Shown piece after piece: positions 10,749 to 22,221 of a stretch of DNA of 64,000 bases. Numbering within the stretch: the first letter of the stretch is position 1; each line of letters begins with the position of its first letter. Origin of the DNA: Ligustrum vulgare (lineage: Eukaryota; Streptophyta; Magnoliopsida; Lamiales; Oleaceae); the NCBI GenBank assembly GCA_963555705.1, contig OY743180.1, forward strand, positions 40,642,129-40,706,128. The letters are read 5' to 3'. The notes under the pieces were generated by a model, which worked only from the letters and a program-made list of their open reading frames with translations, ran no database searches and had not been told where the DNA came from. The position numbers and the translations under genes were made by a program.

Positions 10749-11970
10749 GTTTTCTGCATATGTCATCTCCCTATCACTCTATATATATGAACATGGGAAT
10801 CACAATACATTATAGTTCCACAGAGATATTAGATTTAATTGCTTCAATTTAACTCCAATGGATTATGGACTTGATTAGGAAACCAAAAAATCACAACTCT
10901 AGCTCACTGTTGTTGGACAAAATCTTAGAGGAAAAAAAATGAACTTGAGATTTAAGAAGAAGTTGCATAAGTCAACACCAACACAAGAGCAACAAGACAA
11001 AATCCCATAAACAAAATTGAAATTGGAAATATTCCACAATCTGGAATATGAATATGGAATATGACAATACATACATCAATAATGAATAATCAATTCAAAC
11101 TTCCAAAGAAATAAACCAAAAATTTTAACCTAATTTTTAATTTCATCTACCTAATCAGAAAATTTTAACTTAAATTTCATCCAATAAATTAAAAACTAAA
11201 ATGCACTTCTCATCACTGTGAAAAGTTGGAACAAAATCGTAAATAAATAAAAACAAAGTAAAATGCAATGAACTAAACTCTAAGAAGCTGCACATTTCAA
11301 CTACACAACACAACTACTGCACAAGAGTAACATTTAACAAGACAAGATGCATTATCAATTAGTTAAAACTTGAAAAAATTGAACCCCAATATGATTTATG
11401 GGCGAGAGGCAGGCGCAGCCGCCAGCTGGGACCATCGGAGTAGAACATCAAGTAATTACCCATAACTCGTACAAAAGTCGCAATTTCTGAATTAAAGGAA
11501 TCACCCTCCCTTGCTGCAGAGCAGTAATCAAAGGGGAAAAAACTTCAAAACCCACATGGAAAATTGAAAACAGAGTAAACCCTGAGGAAAATACTTTAGT
11601 CCCAATTGTTAATCAAAAACTTAATTGATAGTAATTTATGTTCTTACCATCAAACCTGCCAGTGTAGAACTTTCAGAAACACAAAAAAATGGGAAACTCC
11701 CTGCTTTATTATATGCAAATTCTGGGACGTAAGCGGGGAGCCAACATGAGAAATGAATTGGATTTGATTTTTGATCGGCCTGGAGCATAATAAGGGCAGA
11801 TTTTGAGCTTTTTAATTTATTTATTTTTTTCCCAAAGCATACTGGACTCAATTTTTTTTTTTTTAAATCCTAGTGAGGGCCTACACCCCCACTAGGCCTA
11901 AGTAGGCTCCATACCTGATTCTATTATCATTTAATTTTAATGAAAAATGAAGTGTGAGCTACCAAAAATA
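10749..11970. repeat. Duplicated anonymous segment, copy 1 (matches 15843-17075)
   Basis: From TTTTCTGCATATGTCATC onward, more than 1.2 kb matches the segment starting at 15843 almost base for base, with scattered substitutions and small indels. Reading frames in it are short and differ between copies. I recognise no gene. It is part of the tandem duplication of 6862-12517 and 12518-21398. Confidence 0.85.
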
Positions 11971-12517
11971 AAATCTTATTTTTTGGATAGAAAAAGTGCA
12001 TAAAATACACTAATCACGCCCCTTGGAGATAATGACTATATTTTCAATTGCATCCCCTTTTTAGTACTTTATCTTACAAGGTTTGTTCCTTTCACACAAT
12101 CGTCTGAGTTTTTTAATTAATTGTTTTGCATGAAACCAAGGGCGAACACATGATAATTGGTCTTATCGGGCCTAGAGTGGTGTTTCGATACCATCACGGG
12201 ACTATTGTTGCTGCTCGCTCCCATTGCATTTTGGACAGTCTGTGGTAGTCATCGAGACCGTTGCATAATTGCATTTGAAGAATGTGTGGTTGAAGTTGAT
12301 GCATTTCAATTGTACCATATTTGAAATATGGAAATTTGTTATCTATGTATGGTCTTGAAAATATTAAGATTGTAACGTTACTTATAAGGTAGATAAATGG
12401 TGGTTCGCTCTATTGAGTCTATTCTACTCCAAATTTGCTTCTTTTGCTAACTCCCTATTCAATATGGATTGAACCGTTTGTATTCCTTCGTTTTTATCTC
12501 ACTTGCAATTCATGGCG
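11971..12517. repeat. Duplicated anonymous segment, copy 2 partner at 20851-21398
   Basis: It starts with the last ~46 bp of a minus-oriented LTR (to ACACTAATCA at about 12016), then CGCCCCTTGGAG and about 500 bp that match 20898-21398 closely. The LTR body present at 19469-20850 is missing here. The segment ends at the duplication junction (12518-12524). No gene is recognised. Confidence 0.85.
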
Positions 12518-14316
12518 TTTCCTTCAGCCTATCCACCTCCGCCAAGGCATTCTTCAGTTTCTCCTCGGCCTCATTCCTGGCCTTCACCTCATTTTCAAAC
12601 ATCGCTCTGGCCTCAGTGGCTAATTTCTTGAACTTGTTAGTATCACTAGCGACCTCGGACATCCTTGATTGAGTCTGGATGAGGTAATTTAGAGCTTGGC
12701 CGAGGTGCGCCATGCTGGTAGCAACCAAGTCATCGACTGGCATATCCTCGCAATATTTCTCATGTCGAGGTGTCCAAGTTTTGGCCAAAACGTCCATCGC
12801 TACCTTGGTCCGGTCTGGGAGCTTCATCAACCCTATTGGGGTTAGGTTGGTAGCAGAGACGAAATCTCTGTAGATTTTTGGACGACTCCCCTTCAGCGAG
12901 CTCACCAGGTCGGCTCGAACCCTGTTGATACCAAGATAGGAGCCTTTAGTCGAATAATTCCCTCGGGATGATTCTGCCTCGTTGAAAGTTGAGGGGGGCG
13001 GAGGTGGAATGGAAGTATCAGATTTGCCTTTTGGAACCTCAGCTCGTTTAGGCTTTTTCTGGGGAGGAGGAGGAATTTGACCCTCCTTGCTAGGGGGCGA
13101 GCTCTTAGCCGCTCTCTTCTGGCAGCTCATTTGCGCACCTCCGCCTTAGCATTGGCCTCCTTCTTCGCTTTCATGGACTCCATTCTCCTTTTGCCTTTTT
13201 GAGCTAATAACCAAACGCAAAATTTTTATAAGTGTCCACTTCGTATTGACATAGAATATAAATCTACTGGATAGACACTTACATTTTCGAAGTGGAGGAT
13301 AATAATCTGATGGATCGATGTGAGTAAGACCCGCTTCGAATAAGAGCTCCTCGATCAACAACTCTTTTACCGACCTGTCTGGTTCCGGTATATCTTTTCA
13401 ACTCACTATTCTTTTAATTATGTCCTAGTCCAACTCCGGTTCCTTGACCTCTGCGAAAAATGAAGTGATTAATATTAGAACGTTTAAGTTCGAAGTTATC
13501 TCAAAGAAATCACTTACTGATCTTTTCCCTATATTGAATTGGGACGACGTGGCTCGTGTTCTCACTTCGGTAGGGACTCATCCAGTTCCCTCCAACATAG
13601 AACCATTTCTCCTTCCACCAACACACTGAATCAGGCAGGTATACTAAACGCTTTTTCCCTTCGAAGACCGACCTCTGCATTGCGTAAAACCACCCCGTCT
13701 TTTTACCATCAGCCTGGAATTGGTAGGCGAAGTGGAATTCGTTGATGGTGGGGTCGCCGTATCCCATTTGGTTGTAAAGGGAAATAAAGCCTAAGATGTG
13801 TCTCCACTTGTTGGGGTGGATCTGAGTTGAGGCGACTCCCCAAACACGGAGGAAGTCGGTAATTATGAATGGAAGAGGGAAGTGTAGGCCAACTTCAAGG
13901 ATTTGATAATTGGAGGCCACGCAGCCGCGGGGTGGTTGGTCGGATCGTTCGAAACTCTCGGGAAGGAAGAAATGGACATAGCCAGGGATTCTATATTTAT
14001 TTATCCACATGGCCAGTTCGTTTTCGGTGCCATTAGATCGGAAGTGTTTACAGGCGAAGTCAGAACTATAGCTAGTACAAGGATTAGGTCTGGTAAAAGA
14101 GGCGCAGGAAAGATGTCGGAACGAACTGGGAGAAATGGTTCGAGATGCAGGGACTATGGTTAATGGGTGAGGCTGAAGAGTTTCTCCTCCCTCCACATCG
14201 TCTCGAAATAGGCATTGAGTTTCCACACTTTCGTTCCATGACACAGTGGGTTCACTACCATTACTCAAATCGACCAACCTCACTCCACTCTCACCAGAAC
14301 TCAGTTCCCCACTCAT
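12518..14316 (-). pseudogene. Transposase_28 ('putative gypsy type transposon') gene, copy B, 3'-truncated
   Basis: This is the better-preserved N-terminal copy. Exon 1 (14316-13518) is open for 266 codons and contains LHFPLPFIITDFLRVWGV and NKWRHILGF, then a conserved HFAYQFQADGKK...GWFYAMQ region, as in the PF04195 family. It ends at a GTAAGTG donor. Exon 2 (13450-13283, 56 codons) lies between a TTTTCGCAG acceptor and a GTAAGTG donor. Exon 3 starts at 13203 after a TTATTAG acceptor and encodes proline/lysine-rich sequence and a coiled coil. An in-frame TAG (13427-13425) and a TGA (13129-13127) break it. Both stops are also in copy A, so the gene was dead before it was duplicated. The coiled coil stops at 12518, where the tandem-duplication junction replaces the C-terminus with foreign sequence. 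Confidence 0.85.
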
Positions 14317-14944
14317 TTTTATAAAAGTAAAGAAATGTTAAAAGACAAATTAACGACCCTCACCTTATATAAACCAGACACATGTCGGATGTTAGAACGA
14401 TCACAAATGAAGAATGGAATCAAAAGCGAGCCGGCAGCAGTTGGGAGAGAATCAAAAGAAATTCGTGGAGAAGAATGAAAAGTGATTCCCTTATATAGGG
14501 AGAAGAGAGAGAGAATTGGTTTGGCAGCCATTATGACAAGACGCGTTATCATAATTACGGCGGCTACACATGATCCAATATCCGGCGTGCCTGTCAGACA
14601 ATGATGCGTGGCCAAAGGCGTTGTATAATTGAAGAGGAAACACGTCAATGTTAAATTTTCAATAAATGGTTAAATTTCTAGATCCGCTCTCACAACTTCG
14701 AACTGATCTAGGGGGGACATTTGTTATATACTGGTATGAGGTGGAAAATAAAATAAGCAGTCAAATAGTCAATGGTCCAATGGTTACCCCAAATTAACGA
14801 AGCAGTCCATGGTATTTCAAATCACGAATATAACAGTACTGCCGAGGTCATACATCGCGATCGACGTGTATTGTCAAGGCCGAGGTGATGCTGTATCCGA
14901 GGTGATTCTATCTTACGAGGTGAATTGGCGTGACCGAGGTGAAT
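14317..14944 (-). promoter_or_regulatory. 5' leader of gag-like copy B
   Basis: This stretch matches 8665-9288 closely, including the CCTATATAAGGG box at about 14490 and the first CGAGGTGA motifs. The match ends abruptly at about 14944, where unrelated LTR sequence begins. Confidence 0.6.
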
Positions 14945-15842
14945 TAGATTATCAATTACACAAGCTCGTGACGATTAACCTAAGTTGGGTTTTCTATGGA
15001 AATACCAAATTCCCAATTGCTACTATGAATTGAACAACAAGACAATTACGGATCCAATCATTCAATATAGCGAATCTCAATACAACAAATTATAAGATAA
15101 GGCCTAAATCAAATAGAAAATTGCATTGAGTCAATTAATTGTTCATAAGAAATCCAACAATCAAAGTCAGGAAATTGAATCTACGTTACTAGTTTGGAAA
15201 AGCAATAAGCAAATTGATATGAAATACAACTTAGGTATGGAAGCTTAGCCGAGCATAGTCATGGTGAAAAGTCTAGAATTTTGCTTCTTATTCATCTTCT
15301 TCTCCGGATTTGTCTTGCTTCAAGTCTCAAGAAAATAGCCTCTTTTAATCAATGAATGTCCAACCCCAGTTATGTGGTAAAACTCTCTTTTTATAGCCGC
15401 CAAAGCTTGCCCTAGGGTAGCCCACGCGACCCACCAAAAATAGCCCATGAACTCAGCATAAAATTCTGGCCGCGTATAAGTTACGGCCGTAACTTTACTT
15501 GTTTAGACCGTAAGTGGCTTTCTGGAGAATTTTTGCATTTCGAAGTTACGGCCGTGACTCCAATGTTTACGGCTGTAAGTGACATTCTGCCCGTTTTTTA
15601 CTTACTCCAAATATTGAGTTACGTCCGTGACTCCAATGTTTACGGCCGTAAGTATATTTGCACCCCAGGTCCCTGAACTTCCGTTTTGAGAGCATTTTGG
15701 TCCTTTTTTCCTCTTTTCTCTTCCTTTATGATCCTATATAACATAAAACACAAAATGTATTAAACAACACTTCTTTAGGATCAAGCCACCAACAAAATTG
15801 GGTAACACGCAACATAATTAAGTGCAAAAAGAGCACTTATCA
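14945..15842 (-). repeat. LTR (minus orientation), about 0.9 kb
   Basis: Read on the minus strand the block begins TGATAAGTGCTCTTTTTGCA at 15842, as in the second LTR at 20897. It holds GGCTATAAAAAGAGAG (TATA box, about 15402-15387) about 450 bp in. Three ACGGCCGTAA-type words (15483-15650) lie in the U3 part. The inner end at 14945 is not certain and no target duplication is visible, so this may be an LTR cut by deletion. It occupies the place of 9289-10748 of unit 1. Confidence 0.6.
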
Positions 15843-17075
15843 GTTTTCTGCATATGTCATCTCCCTATCACTCTATATATATGAACATGGGAATCACAAT
15901 ATATTATAGTTCCACAGAGATATTAGATTTAATTGCTTCAATTTAACTCCAATGGATTATGGACTTGATTAGAAAACCAAAAATTACAACTCTAGCTCAC
16001 TGTCTTTGGACAAAATCTTAGAGAAAAACAAAAACAAAAAACAAAAATGAACTTGAGATTTAAGAAGAAGTTGCATAAGTTAACACCAACACAAGAGCAA
16101 CAAGACAAAATCCCATAAACAAAATTGAAATTGGAAATATTCCACAATCTGGAATATGAATATGGAATATGACAATACATACATCAATAATGAATAATCA
16201 ATTCAAACTTCCAAAGAAATAAACCAAAAATTTTAACCTAATTTTTAATTTCATCTACCTAATCAGAAAATTTTAACTTAAATTTTATCCAATAAATTAA
16301 AAACTAAAATGCACTTCTCATCACTGTGACAAGTTTGGAACAAAATTGTAAATAAATAAAAACAAAGTAAAATGCAATGAACTAAACTCTAAGAAGCTGC
16401 ACATTTCAAATATACAACACAACTACTGCACAAGAGTAACATTTAACAAGACAAGATGCATTATCAATTAGTTAAAACTTGGAAAAATTGCACCCCAATA
16501 TGATTTCTGGGCGAGAGGCAGGCGCAGCCGCCAACTGGGACCATCGAAGTAGAACATCAAGTAATTACCCATAACTCGTACAAAAGTCGCCATTTCTGAA
16601 TTAAAGGAATCACCCTGCCTTGCTGCAGAGCATTAATCAAAGGGGAAAAAACTTCAAAACCCACATGGAAAATTGAAAACAGAGTAAACCCTGAAGCAAA
16701 TACTTTAGTCCCAATTGTTAATCAAAAACTTAATTGATAGTAATTTATGTTCTTACCATCAAACCTGCCAATGTAGAACTTTCAGAAACACAAAAAGATG
16801 GGAAACTCGCTGCTTTATTATATGCAAATTCTGGGACGGAAGCGGGGAGCCAGCAGGAGAAATGAATTGGATTTGATTTTTGATCGGTCCAGAGCATAAT
16901 AAGGGCAGATTTTGAGCTTTTTAATTTATTTTTTTCGGCCCAAAGCTTACTGGACTCAAATTTTTTTTTTAAAATCCCAGTGAGGGCCTACACCCTTACT
17001 AGGCCTAAGCAGGCTCCATACCTGATTCTATTATCATTTTATTTTAATGAAAAATGAAGTGTGAGCTACTGAAAA
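15843..17075. repeat. Duplicated anonymous segment (matches 10749-11970)
   Basis: Second copy of the unit-1 segment. It is colinear and nearly identical up to GAAGTGTGAGCTAC at about 17070, after which unit 1 jumps straight to the LTR remnant and this copy continues into 3.8 kb of extra sequence. No gene is recognised. Confidence 0.85.
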
Positions 17076-17951
17076 TAAAATAAAATAATAAAAAACATCA
17101 AAATTATAAGATAGGGAATAAATTAGCATAGTGAAGTAGGCCCTTAATTATCAGAAGTTAATTACTTGAATTATACCTTTCACGCGCCAAAATATTGTGC
17201 TTTGTAACAACAATTTGTTGATAATAAGGATGCACTAAGTGCAACCGTGATACATTGTTCTTTATTTTCTTAAAGATCTACCGAACGAATGCAGCACTTT
17301 GAGCTTATTCCTTAAATTATCTATAAAGCTAAAACTGACCACATGTTACAAATTTAGCAGATAAATGAGTGGGAAAGAAATTGGGTCCATAAAACGTACA
17401 GATATGTTGTGCAAAGACCCACTTCTTTTCTGTAAAAGTCCAACCAAAATGGATCTAGAAAACCTGAAACCACGAGATAGAATGTTACAAAACAAAGCAA
17501 ATGTGGGTACAATGAAGCAAAACCCACCTAGCAAATCAAGAATTATCGAGGGTACTTATGAAGTTCCTTTTTCTCATTAAACCCAGTAATTTAACTTGTT
17601 AGCAATTGCAACTACTTCTGTAGAGATCTTTTAGAATAACAGTCGCTTCATCCAGAAATTACACCCCCCCCCCCCCAAAATAGAAAAAAGAAAAACCAAA
17701 TTTGCAAACTTAAGGAAACCTTGGCGCATCATTGTCCGAATAATGTAAATCTATTTCTAAACACAGCTGACTTTCAGTTTTTAAGTTGGTTAGATTTAAT
17801 GCACCGCATGAGTATAAAACATTAAACTACATTAATGTCCCATTTGAAATAAAAAGCTTACAATCCCAACTATATCATGAACTACTATCAGAGAAACAAA
17901 TTTGCTTTCAACATTCGTCAAAGCACCATCCACAACGCTCTTGTTCTCCTC

Positions 17952-17985
17952 CCCGCTGGAGGGTACTTTCCTACCCTCCAGCGGG
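17952..17985. other. Perfect GC-rich hairpin
   Basis: CCCGCTGGAGGGTA (17952-17965) is followed by a six-base loop and its exact complement TACCCTCCAGCGGG (17972-17985). The 14-bp stem is unusually GC-rich for its AT-rich surroundings. It shares the CCCTCC/GGAGGG core with the hairpins at 22109-22143. Confidence 0.9.
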
Positions 17986-18089
17986 TTTTACAAGGGGCTG
18001 CAGCCTTTTGTAACTTTATTTTTTTAATTTTTTTACTTTGCTGCACAACTTTTGACCTTTTTTTTTTTTTTTTTGCATAGAAATAACTG

Positions 18090-18127
18090 TTGCAATTGTA
18101 GCGTTGAAAATCAACGGTACAATTGCA
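18090..18127. other. Near-perfect inverted repeat
   Basis: TTGCAATTGTAGCGTTGA (18090-18107) faces TCAACGGTACAATTGCAA (18110-18127) across two or three bases. The arms pair except at one or two central positions. A poly-T/poly-A pair lies outside it (about 18058 and 18130). This may be a tiny MITE or a foldback relic. Confidence 0.85.
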
Positions 18128-19468
18128 AAAAGAAAAAAAAGGGGTCCAATTTTTGGTTCTATATATACCAAATAAAACCAAGAAAGATTGGTTGTGCTAC
18201 CAAAATTCCAGTTCAAGCAACAGAAAATTCCATGAGATCCATTCTCTATTGACTAGGCTAAGACACAACATATCCCAAAGAGTTTGAGGACAACGACAAG
18301 ACCCACCAACCGAGAGTATAAAATTTCTGGATTGAGTGAAGGCCTCCGCAAAGAGAGATTGTTCTCGTGAAAACAGGAAAAGAGAAATTTTGTAAAGGTG
18401 TGAGGGTTTTGATGATGAGGAACCCTACCAACTACATCTTCATCACTAAAAACAAGGCCCAAGTCAAGAAAGTCATTGTCATAGTCAAGGGAGATAAAGT
18501 AACTAGCAGTGACAAAATGCTCTTTCAATACATTTTGGTAATCCTTAAAGGTGGAAATAAAGGCCTCCATACCTAGGATTGCATTGAAGAAAGCTTGGAC
18601 TTGCAGTAAGAAGAAGACATGGGTCCTTTTATAAAGGTGTGGCAGGTCAATGAAATGCCAAAAGACGATTCCTGATTGTTGAGATTCGAGCATTATCCGA
18701 CTGGAAGTGAGAGTCACAAGCATTATATTCGGCTGAAGTTAAGAGTTACAACACACAATGGGAAAAAAAGGGTACATATGTAATGATAGTGGCTTCTCAT
18801 GGATATGAAAGCATTAAATGCTACCACAGTCGAAGGACATTGAAAAGAAGACTTGAGAACTAAAGATGTAAGGGAATGTTTGCCATCATCATTAAATAAT
18901 ACATCTAACTTCAATGATAAAGACATTAATTAAGCCGTATTGGGAGGTAATTGTTGACATAGAAAATCATCAAAAAGTATGAATGAATGTGATGTTCATA
19001 CCTATACATTAGAAATAGTCAGAATTGAAAGAAATGCTATCTGGCGTATAGGACGAGTACGTCCAAATAAGGCGAACAAGGCGAGATAAGACTGTCCAAC
19101 TAGAGTCTTGGGCGAGATTCGAGCAAGACGTGTCCTAGAAACGAGGATAACGTGGAGACAAATTGGTGGAGTAATAGAGTAGTTATTATCCATGATTGTA
19201 CATGATTGTGTGGTTATTGGTGAAGGCATTACTTGGAAGACCGTAGGAAGCAATTATTGAGAAGATTCAAGTAGTGGCATCATTCAAGCAAGGATATTAC
19301 AATTTTAAAATCATATGGCAGTTTCAAAGGAGAGGTTACAAGATGTATAAAAGAAAGAAATTAAGACATTTTTAAGAACTGATAAATTAACTCCCAAAAC
19401 AGAGAATGTAATTTATTTTATCTAACTTTGTGTGTCTAATTTCTACTTGTAATTTTGGTCTTGTTCCC

Positions 19469-20897
19469 TGTTCGCTTCGCAAGTGTACGTGTCGCGCAAG
19501 TAATAAAGTGGACGTGATTCCAAGTATCAATCCCACAGAGATTGTTATAAATTTTATTTTAGACTACTAACCTTAACCAGAACTAGAAAATTGATTGAGT
19601 TGGAAATTTTAATTTTAAACTTAACTAAAAAAAAGTAAGAAAATTTGTTTTGTAAAAATTATAAAATGAATATGCTAGAATTGAGAATCCACATTAATTC
19701 CATCAAATATGCATTACTCCAATTGTTTAAAGATAATTCATTGGGGTTTTGAAAATCCATATTCCTAATGTGGTTAAAACTCCCTTTCGGACAAACAGTA
19801 ATACATATTCCTACGCACGACCCAACTATATTTCTATGTTAAATACGAATGTGTAGGAAAGCATTACAGAATTGTGAATACTATTGTAAATAACATAAAG
19901 TATAGGGACATATTTCCTTCCCCTATCAGACATTGTGGCAATTAAAGATAGTCTAATGAATTCCTAATCTTTCGAACTTAAGAAAACATAACCTAAAATC
20001 ATACAATTAGTGAACAAGTAATTGCATAATAAGAAAAGTACACATCAATTGCTCAAACCCATGAATTAACTAAATTAAACAATAAAGTAACACACAAAAT
20101 CCGGAATTTAATGTTTCATCACAATTCTAACATTTAAAACCTACCCAAGATAAATAATTAAATAAAAATCACAAGAATAATGGATAGCTGTCACCTATTC
20201 ATCCCTTGATCTTTGGTTTTCAATTGTGTTCTTGGCGTGATATGGATCCCTCAGCACGTTGATAGCGTTTTGGCATGAAACATGACAATTGGGAGCCCTT
20301 AATTTCATGCTCAAGTCAAGTATTTATAGATATTTTCGAAATTTAGGTTACTTGGGGAGAAAGTCTGTTGAAATCCGCCCAAAAGTCCAACCAGTTGGCC
20401 CAGAAATTAATCGCACGACCACGCGATTGTAGTTGATGCGATCGCACGCCTCTGCAGGTTAGCTTCAGTAACCAAAAATCTCTATCATGCGATCACACGG
20501 TATAAACGGGCGCGACCGTGCAGTTTTACTCTGAACTGAAATTTCCATCTTTCAAATGCTATAAGTTGGTCACTGATCTTTTATTGCATAGTTGGTCCTT
20601 CAACTTTCGATTGTTGCAATTTGACCCCTGAATTTATGATTTCTTCCAATTTTGATTTCTTCTCCGACTATCCTTTCAATTGGCCCTTTGATTAACTGCT
20701 TCGACTCTTGATTTTCATACTTAGACACTTTTATCATTCAAATGACTTGTTTTTGCTCCATTTTCTTTACTTTCTTGACTTTGGGATTATTTCTGAAATA
20801 TAAACAAATAATAACAAAATAAATAGCAGATATTCTTAAACAAACAGATAAAATCTTACTTTTTGGATAGAAAAAAGTGTATAAAATACACTTATCA
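19469..20897 (-). repeat. LTR (minus orientation), about 1.4 kb
   Basis: On the minus strand the element starts TGATAAGTGTATTTTATACA at 20897 and ends with GCGAAGCGAACA at 19469, i.e. TG...CA. The end region CACGTCCACTTTATTACTTG is the type of text seen at the 3' end of some plant Gypsy LTRs. Flanking bases (TTCCC on the left, CGCCC on the right) agree at only three of five positions, so a target duplication is not proven. No internal region or primer site adjoins it. Confidence 0.6.
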
Positions 20898-21398
20898 CGC
20901 CCCTTGGAGATAATGACTATATTTTCAATTGCTTCCCCTTTTTAGTACTTTATCTCACAAGGTTTGTTCCTTTCACACAATCCTCTGAGTTTTTTAATTA
21001 ATTGTTTTGCATGAAACCAAGCGCGAACACATGATAATTGGTTTTATCGGGCCTAGAGTGGTGTTTCGATACCATCATGGGACTATTGTTGCTGCTCGCT
21101 CCCATTGCATTTTGGACAGTCTGTGATAGTCATCGAAATCGTTGCATAATTGCATTTGAAGAATGTGTGGTTGAAGTTGATGCATTTCAATTGTACCATA
21201 TCTGAAATATGGAAATTTGTTATCTATGTATGGTCTTGAAAATATTAAGACTGTCACGTTACTTATAAGGTAGATAAATGGTGGTTCGCTCTATTGAGTC
21301 TATTCTACTCCAAATTTGCTTCGTTTGCTAACTCCCTATTCAATATGGATTGAACCATTTGTATTCCTTCGTTTTTATCTCACTTGCAATTTATGGCG
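20898..21398. repeat. Duplicated anonymous segment (matches 12017-12517)
   Basis: This matches the last 500 bp of unit 1 nearly base for base, from CGCCCCTTGGAG to TTATGGCG. Beyond 21405 the sequence is the original right flank of the duplicated region. Confidence 0.85.
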
Positions 21399-22093
21399 TT
21401 TCCTTATTAAGGAAGTTTGTCTTTTTTATTCCGAAGAAAATAAGCCTATGGTTGATTTGTTAAAAATCAGATTTTTTTTTAATGAATTTTTATAAAATTT
21501 ATGATTGAAAAGTTGATAAGAATTATGAATCTCATAAAATGGGTAATTAAAAACGTTGAACTTAAAATCAAGATAGACAAATTTATCTCATCCAATCATA
21601 GTTTTTGGTTCCCGAACTAACTACATTCGGTCCAAATTCAGAGTTATGAGGGGAATGACTATTTGTAAGTGGTGTGTGTTCAATTATTCATATCCTTCTA
21701 TACTCCAAAATATGCCTATATATAGATTCCTGATGTAACCATGAGGGTACTTAAATCTTTTCCTTTAAAAACACGTGGTAGTTATTGATTAACGAGTTTT
21801 AACTCCGTTTGGTAACCAAAATAAACTTGTTTATAAATCAATTTATAAATTACATAATCCATCAAATTATTTTTTAATAACACACATTTTCTCTCTCCCA
21901 TTTCTAATCATTATTTTCTATCTCAAAATCATAAATAAATTAATTTATAAGTCAAACAATATTATTACCAAATCAAGTTTCACAATGCCACGTGTTATTC
22001 GCTCGTTCTTTCTAAAGTCAAGCTTATCTAGTTTAATTAACATTTTTTATTCACCAATGCTTCAATAACAATTTTTGCTTATGCGGAATAACC
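21399..22093. other. Anonymous sequence with a MITE-like palindrome
   Basis: At about 21808-21985 a segment starts CTCCGTTTGGTAACC and ends ATTACCAAATC, with internal ATTTATAAA and TTTCTCTCTC words. Related sequence occurs at about 22330-22490 and 39255-39375 (CCTCCGTTTGGTAATATTG), so I take it as a small non-autonomous DNA transposon family. The rest shows nothing recognisable. Confidence 0.4.
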
Positions 22094-22221
22094 TATAGAA
22101 ATAACAAATTTGTTACCCTCCTCGTGGTGGGGAGGGTAACAAATGCCCGCCCCCTATGAGGGGGCGGGCAAATTAACTCCCCTCCCCGTCACGAAGAGGG
22201 CAGGAGAGCTTATAGAAATAA
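22094..22221. mobile_element. 106-bp hairpin insertion flanked by an 11-bp duplication
   Basis: TATAGAAATAA occurs at 22094-22104 and again at 22211-22221. Between them lie two perfect hairpins: 13-bp arms TTTGTTACCCTCC (22109-22121) and GGAGGGTAACAAA (22131-22143), then 11-bp arms TGCCCGCCCCC (22144-22154) and GGGGGCGGGCA (22160-22170). An imperfect third pair of pyrimidine/purine blocks follows (22176-22207). The insertion is very GC-rich in AT-rich DNA and has no terminal inverted repeat. Confidence 0.7.

Larger units (their letters stand above)
17076..19468. other. Anonymous sequence present only in unit 2
   Basis: This holds a C11 homopolymer at about 17667, the hairpins at 17952-17985 and 18090-18127, and a 156-codon open frame on the minus strand (18253-18723) with no recognisable domain and no support from codon pattern. 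At 19340-19355 GATGTATAAAAGAAAG resembles a TATA box in plus orientation, so part of 18700-19460 may be an old LTR. I cannot assign a gene. Confidence 0.4.

Noticed and set aside
18253..18723. 156-codon minus-strand open frame
   Set aside because: No domain, odd composition, and another frame on the opposite strand; unsupported as a gene.
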